A stretch of DNA of 64,000 bases. Source: Bacillota bacterium (GTDB lineage Bacteria > Bacillota > Clostridia > Oscillospirales > Acutalibacteraceae). Under the pieces are notes generated by a model that did no database searches, had not been told where the DNA came from, and was given only the letters and a program-made list of their open reading frames with translations. The position numbers were made by a program, and so were the translations under genes. Position 1 is the stretch's first letter. Each line of letters opens with the position of its first letter. The stretch spans positions 7,207 to 71,206 of the forward strand of contig JAEWYE010000050.1 of assembly GCA_023458755.1 (NCBI GenBank), written 5' to 3'. This document shows, in pieces, positions 60,769 through 64,000 of the stretch.

Positions 60769-62349
60769 TTACAGTTTGGTTACATTTACGTATTTTTTAA
60801 TGATTGCCGGGTCGGGAGAAACCATATCCAGTTCGGACTGCTGAATAACAAAATCCGGATAACCGAGAGCACCCATTTCTTCAAGGTCAAGACCTTCGAT
60901 TTCGACTTCCGGTTTCACTCTGAGGCCCCATACCTTGTTGAGGAATTTGAACCATACAAAGGAAAGACCGAAGCCCCATACAATCAAAACACCCACTACA
61001 ATCAGCTGTGCTGCAAACTGGTCAACACCGCCGTAAAGCAAACCGGTTACGCCGCCTTTTACGCCGTTGATTCCGTCACCATAGGAACCGTCTGCAAACA
61101 GTCCAAGGGCTAAGACACCCCAGACGCCATTTACACAGTGAACGGAGATCGCTCCGACCGGGTCATCAATTTTGAGTTTGTTCTCAACAAACGGAACCGC
61201 CAAACAAACAAGAATACCGGCAATCGCTCCGATTACAAATGCCCAAATGCCGTTTACAAACGCACAAGGTGCTGTGATGGCAACCAAACCGGCGAGCGCA
61301 CCGTTTGCGGTCATGGAAGGATCCGGTTTGCCGTATTTAATCCACATATAGAACATGGCAACCAAGCCACCGATAGCACCGGCAATCATGGTGTTAGTAG
61401 CAACAACCGCAAGTCTGAAATCACCCGCATTCAGAGTGGAACCTGCGTTGAAAGAGAACCAGCAGAAGAACAGGATAATGGTACCAACGATTGCCATTGG
61501 AATGTGATGTCCGGGGAACGCTCTTGCCGTGCCGTCTTTTTTGAATTTGCCAATTCTCGGGCCAATTACAATCGCACCGGCCAGTGCCATCATGCCGCCC
61601 ATAGAATGAACAACCGCGGAACCCGCAAAATCAACGCCGCCATGGCCAAGGCCGAAGTTCGTGCCGAGTGTTGCCAGCCAGCCGCCGCCCCACATCCAGT
61701 TACCAAACAGCGGATAGTAAATCATGGATACAAAGAAGGAAGAAATTACAACCGCAGAATACTTGACACGCTCTGCCATGGAACCGGTCGGAATGGTAAC
61801 CGTCGTATCCATGAACACCATCTGGAAGAAGAACAAGGCGTAAATGCCTGCGTCATACGTGTTGCCGGATTGCAGGAGAAATCCTTTATAGCCGAGGATT
61901 CCGCCGAAACCGGGTATGGAGAGCAGCCCGTTGAGTGCTGCACCGCCGCTGCCCAAGTTAATATTGCCGCCGGAACCGCCGAACTGAAGTGCAAAACCAA
62001 CCAGAAAATATCCCACTGCACCGACTAGAAATACCATGAAGTTCATGGTCATTGTGTGAGCCGCGTTCTTCCCGCGGCAAAAACCGGTTTCAACCATTGC
62101 AAAGCCGCACTGGAAAAAGAATACCATAAATCCGGTAATCATAACCCAAACAAAGTTCGCGCTGAGCTGTGCCTTGTTTGTGGCAACCGCTACATCGGCA
62201 ACCGTTTTAACAGATTTATCCACTGTTGCCGCCGCATAAGACGCACCGGTCGGATCGGCTGCCGTTGCCGCGAACGCAGCGGAGGAAAGCAGCACCGTAA
62301 CCATTACCAATAACACGGAAATGCTTAGAATTCTAGTGATTTTTTTCAT
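60769..62349 (-). CDS. amt: Ammonium transporter Amt
   Basis: The product has 526 residues: a signal-like N terminus (1-27), an extra segment to about 60, then eleven membrane helices of the Amt fold. The FAGSAVVHSMGGM block (about 240-252) holds the first pore histidine, and HCVNGVWG (about 400) the second. The C-terminal cytoplasmic tail (VKPEVEIEGLDLEEMGALGYPDF) is the part PII proteins dock to. It is the third gene of PII - small membrane protein - amt. It takes up ammonium; the PII encoded upstream should block it when nitrogen is ample. Confidence 0.95.
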   Translation of the reverse strand: MKKITRILSISVLLVMVTVLLSSAAFAATAADPTGASYAAATVDKSVKTVADVAVATNKAQLSANFVWVMITGFMVFFFQCGFAMVETGFCRGKNAAHTMTMNFMVFLVGAVGYFLVGFALQFGGSGGNINLGSGGAALNGLLSIPGFGGILGYKGFLLQSGNTYDAGIYALFFFQMVFMDTTVTIPTGSMAERVKYSAVVISSFFVSMIYYPLFGNWMWGGGWLATLGTNFGLGHGGVDFAGSAVVHSMGGMMALAGAIVIGPRIGKFKKDGTARAFPGHHIPMAIVGTIILFFCWFSFNAGSTLNAGDFRLAVVATNTMIAGAIGGLVAMFYMWIKYGKPDPSMTANGALAGLVAITAPCAFVNGIWAFVIGAIAGILVCLAVPFVENKLKIDDPVGAISVHCVNGVWGVLALGLFADGSYGDGINGVKGGVTGLLYGGVDQFAAQLIVVGVLIVWGFGLSFVWFKFLNKVWGLRVKPEVEIEGLDLEEMGALGYPDFVIQQSELDMVSPDPAIIKKYVNVTKL

Positions 62350-62376
62350 GTGAATACCCCATTTCTAAATTGTTAT

Positions 62377-62682
62377 TTATCTGCTCTTAGCCCTGTTTTT
62401 CTTTTTAAAATTGTCCCAAGAAAATCTTGACGTTGATTTATAAAGCTCATCCCGCAAGCTGCGGAGTGAAATAAGATTACGAATTCCTAAATATAAAACG
62501 CAAACGCCAAAAACAATTCCTGAAACCTGTGTGTTAATTACTTGAAAATTAATATGGTTAATATAGCTATAGATACAAAAAAACAAACCGGATACACTGA
62601 CCGCACACGCTACAAGGAATAGTACGGCGATAATTACCTTTTTCTTTGTTTCGATCGGAGCGCCCACGCTTTTAGATTGCAT
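62377..62682 (-). CDS. Small two-helix membrane protein between PII and amt
   Basis: The product has 101 residues with two membrane helices (about 16-38 and 50-68) and a basic C-terminal tail (FKKKNRAKSR). The start at 62682 overlaps the PII stop by 11 bases with a weak GTGGTG site; 62697 is an alternative. The gene is locked between glnK and amt in the same operon, with 27 bases to amt. I do not recognise the family; a role in the ammonium transporter complex is inferred from position only. Confidence 0.65.
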   Translation of the reverse strand: MQSKSVGAPIETKKKVIIAVLFLVACAVSVSGLFFCIYSYINHINFQVINTQVSGIVFGVCVLYLGIRNLISLRSLRDELYKSTSRFSWDNFKKKNRAKSR

Positions 62683-63010
62683 CTTCACCACTCTCATTCG
62701 TTCTGATTTTGACTGCTTGCTCTACATTATAAACAAAGATTTTTCCGTCGCCAACCTCACCGGTTTTAATCTTCTCGGTTATCTTTGCTATTAAATCCGA
62801 GACAATGTCATCATGTACGACTGTTTCAACTTTTACTTTTGGGAGAAGGTTCAAATTAAACTCGGTGCCTCTGTAAATCTTTTTTCTCCCTTTTTGGTGT
62901 CCGCAGCCGGAAACCATGGTAACGGTCATGCCCAAAACCTGCAGTTCATTGAGGATTTCTTTTACATCCTCAAGCTTTTCAGGTCGGACGATCATTTCTA
63001 CTTTTTTCAT
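62672..63010 (-). CDS. glnK: PII nitrogen regulatory protein (first), Tyr51 replaced by Phe
   Basis: The 112-residue PII trimer subunit (MKKVEMIVRPEKLEDV at the N terminus, T-loop, GEVGDGKIFVYNVEQAVKIRT B/C loops) binds ATP/ADP and 2-oxoglutarate and gates Amt. The T-loop reads YRGTEFNLNLLPK: the Tyr51 that is uridylylated in E. coli is Phe here, so that modification is not possible. AAGGAG lies nine bases before the ATG at 63010. It is co-transcribed with the small membrane protein and amt. A terminator-like hairpin lies just before its ribosome site. Confidence 0.93.
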   Translation of the reverse strand: MKKVEMIVRPEKLEDVKEILNELQVLGMTVTMVSGCGHQKGRKKIYRGTEFNLNLLPKVKVETVVHDDIVSDLIAKITEKIKTGEVGDGKIFVYNVEQAVKIRTNESGEDAI

Positions 63011-63043
63011 AACATCCATCTCCTTAATCTGAATAAATAAAAA

Positions 63044-63082
63044 AAGGCGCCGATTTTGAAACTGGTTCAAAATCGACGCCTT
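63044..63082 (-). terminator. Leader hairpin directly before the first PII gene
   Basis: AAGGCGCCGATTTTGAA pairs with TTCAAAATCGACGCCTT with one mismatch; TTTTTTT follows on the minus strand, then AAGGAG of the PII gene. A candidate promoter (TTGTAT, 16 bases, TATAAG) lies just upstream at 63092-63119, so this could be an attenuator. It may also stop read-through from the second PII gene. Confidence 0.65.
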
Positions 63083-63126
63083 CGCCGCACTTATAAAATC
63101 CCCTTGGATAAATACAAAAATACAAA

Positions 63127-63159
63127 ATGCCGGTATCCGCATTATGCAAATACCGGCAT
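63127..63159 (-). terminator. Terminator of the second PII gene
   Basis: AATGCCGGTAT pairs with ATACCGGCAT around a 13-base loop, followed by TTTTG on the minus strand, 37 bases past the stop. Confidence 0.7.
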
Positions 63160-63195
63160 CGTTGCCCGTTTGTTTAATTTGAGACTTTTGAGAAG

Positions 63196-63534
63196 TTAAA
63201 GAACATCTTCCCCGCTTTCGCCTGTTCGAATCTTGATGGCCTGTTCTACGTTGTAAACAAAAATCTTCCCGTCGCCGACTTCACCGGTATGAATTCTTTC
63301 GGTAATTTTTGAAATCAACGGAGCTACCTTTTCATCTCGTACAACCGTTTCGACTTTTACTTTCGGCAAAAGGTTCATGCTGGACTCGGTTCCGCGATAA
63401 ACAGTCTTTCTACCCTTTTGCTTGCCGCATCCGGATATCATGGTAACGGTCATACCGAAGATTTCCAATTCATACAACGTTTCTTTTACATCTTCCAACT
63501 TTTCGGGCCGTATAATCATTTCAACTTTTTTCGT
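63196..63534 (-). CDS. PII nitrogen regulatory protein (second), with a non-ATG start
   Basis: This PII paralogue is closely similar to the one downstream. The first in-frame ATG (63519) would drop the conserved KKVE strand. Coding clearly continues upstream as KKVEM, and the codon at the expected start is ACG (63534), eight bases after AAGGGG. With that start the protein has 112 residues, exactly like its neighbour. Either ACG initiates or an ATG has mutated. The T-loop reads YRGTESSMNLLPK: Tyr51 is Ser, so uridylylation is again excluded. It has its own promoter and leader hairpin. Confidence 0.85.
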   Translation of the reverse strand, partial: TKKVEMIIRPEKLEDVKETLYELEIFGMTVTMISGCGKQKGRKTVYRGTESSMNLLPKVKVETVVRDEKVAPLISKITERIHTGEVGDGKIFVYNVEQAIKIRTGESGEDVL

Positions 63535-63575
63535 AACCTCATCCCCTTAATATTTTTAGTTTTTAATTTTTTTCG

Positions 63576-63608
63576 AAAAAGGCGCTCCGATAATTTCGGA
63601 ACGCCTTT
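63576..63608 (-). terminator. Leader hairpin before the second PII gene
   Basis: AAAGGCGCTCCGA pairs with TCGGAACGCCTTT; TTTTCGAAAAAAATT follows on the minus strand before the ribosome site. It starts only about 15 bases after the expected transcription start, as in attenuators, and shares the AAGGCG/CGCCTT ends with the leader hairpin at 63044. Confidence 0.65.
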
Positions 63609-63628
63609 GTTCTTTGCTTTATATTTAT

Positions 63629-63656
63629 AGAATACTCCAAATATTTGAAATGTCAA
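63629..63656 (-). promoter_or_regulatory. Promoter of the second PII gene
   Basis: On the minus strand TTGACA (63656-63651) and TATTCT (63634-63629) are 16 bases apart. Confidence 0.65.
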
Positions 63657-63883
63657 CGGTTGTGTTCACAATTTATTAAAATTCATCACATTGCTGTAAG
63701 TAAAGTAAATTTTAATGTTTCTTTTTGTGATAACACACATAATATTAAGCAATTTACTCATTTTGATTTATATTAATAGGCCAAACAGATAGAAAGATTT
63801 AGGAATGTTGCCCTCTGGCGCTACAGCACAGACCGTTCATAATGAAGCCAAACATAAACAAACGACGAATTTCTGTAGGTTTG

Positions 63884-64000
63884 TCAATGATATGTTACAC
63901 CAAGAGTAAAGAAATCATGAAGCACCTGTTTAGGAGACTGCCACTTGAGAGGGCGCATAGGAAAAGCATTGTATTTATGAATATAGGTTTTTAATTGAGC
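63884..64000 (-). CDS. Transposase C-terminal end, cut by the window edge
   Basis: An open minus-strand frame from the right edge to a TGA at 63886-63884 encodes 38 residues: QLKTYIHKYNAFPMRPLK, then WQSPKQVLHDFF. The pattern (helix with Y-N, then P-R-P-L-x-W-x-S-P-x-Q) matches the C terminus of integrase-core (DDE) transposases of the IS3/IS481 type. The rest lies outside. The element should end within about 100 bases left of the stop, but I cannot define its terminal repeat. The 63657-63883 stretch shows no other feature. Confidence 0.55.
   Translation of the reverse strand, partial: AQLKTYIHKYNAFPMRPLKWQSPKQVLHDFFTLGVTYH

Noticed and set aside
61138..62028. 296-codon plus-strand frame antisense to amt
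   Set aside because: It is a shadow of the amt coding frame; Asn/Arg/Cys-rich nonsense composition and no start signal.
1..64000. CRISPR arrays, rRNA and tRNA genes
   Set aside because: No regularly spaced direct repeats, no rRNA-like blocks and no cloverleaf sequence were noticed on reading both strands.

Overview
The window looks like a chromosomal segment of an anaerobic, carbohydrate-fermenting Firmicute of class Clostridia, most like Ruminococcaceae/Oscillospirales relatives such as Ethanoligenens or Caproiciproducens. The grounds are strong purine-rich ribosome sites, many TTG starts, a single-chain pyruvate:ferredoxin oxidoreductase, YesM/AraC-type two-component systems beside CUT1 sugar transporters, an AraR-type arabinose regulator, and an hgcAB pair. 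The taxonomic placement is inference. No rRNA, tRNA or CRISPR array was seen.

Layout. 1-1722: a cut-off membrane protein and two small secreted proteins of unknown role. 1777-8520 (minus strand): one long metal(loid) cluster, arsR-hgcA-hgcB-arsD-arsA-acr3-arsC, then a C_GCAxxG_C_C protein and an ArsN-like acetyltransferase. HgcA carries the NVWCAAGK cap-helix motif and HgcB carries two ferredoxin Cys motifs, an extra Cys and a terminal Cys pair, so this is a complete-looking mercury-methylation pair inside an arsenic-resistance operon. Two matching ATATAGA/TCTATAT inverted repeats, one before arsR and one before arsD, bracket hgcAB. 8627-11171: a chemoreceptor and nagB. 11412-21530: a sensor kinase/response regulator, a sugar ABC transporter without ATPase, a phosphohexomutase and a GH94 phosphorylase that resembles N,N'-diacetylchitobiose phosphorylase. 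With nagB and the distant nagA (52935) this suggests phosphorolytic use of chitobiose.

21531-38896: a 19-residue peptide gene with its own promoter and terminator, then an alpha-glucan-type locus: beta-phosphoglucomutase, two GH65 phosphorylases, an ABC transporter, a beta-helix glycosidase, a discoidin-like protein, two LacI regulators and two surface proteins sharing a new-looking domain. Four copies or near-copies of TTTAACGTTAAA tie these transcription units together. 39160-42705: pyruvate:ferredoxin oxidoreductase. 43122-50754: GH13 oligo-1,6-glucosidase, a third ATPase-less ABC transporter and a divergent kinase/regulator pair. 50945-52849: a PadR-controlled set of membrane proteins made of a repeated W-W-P two-helix unit. 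52935-59558: nagA and the araB-araA-araD operon with araR. 59799-60632: uppP. 60769-63534: amt and two PII genes. The right edge holds the 3' end of a probable transposase gene.

How the parts work together: three import systems bring in oligosaccharides. Phosphorylases (GH94, GH65) and a hydrolase (GH13) split them, mutases feed glycolysis, NagA/NagB handle amino sugars, AraABD handle arabinose, and PFOR oxidises the pyruvate. The ars/hgc cluster handles arsenic and, by inference, mercury.
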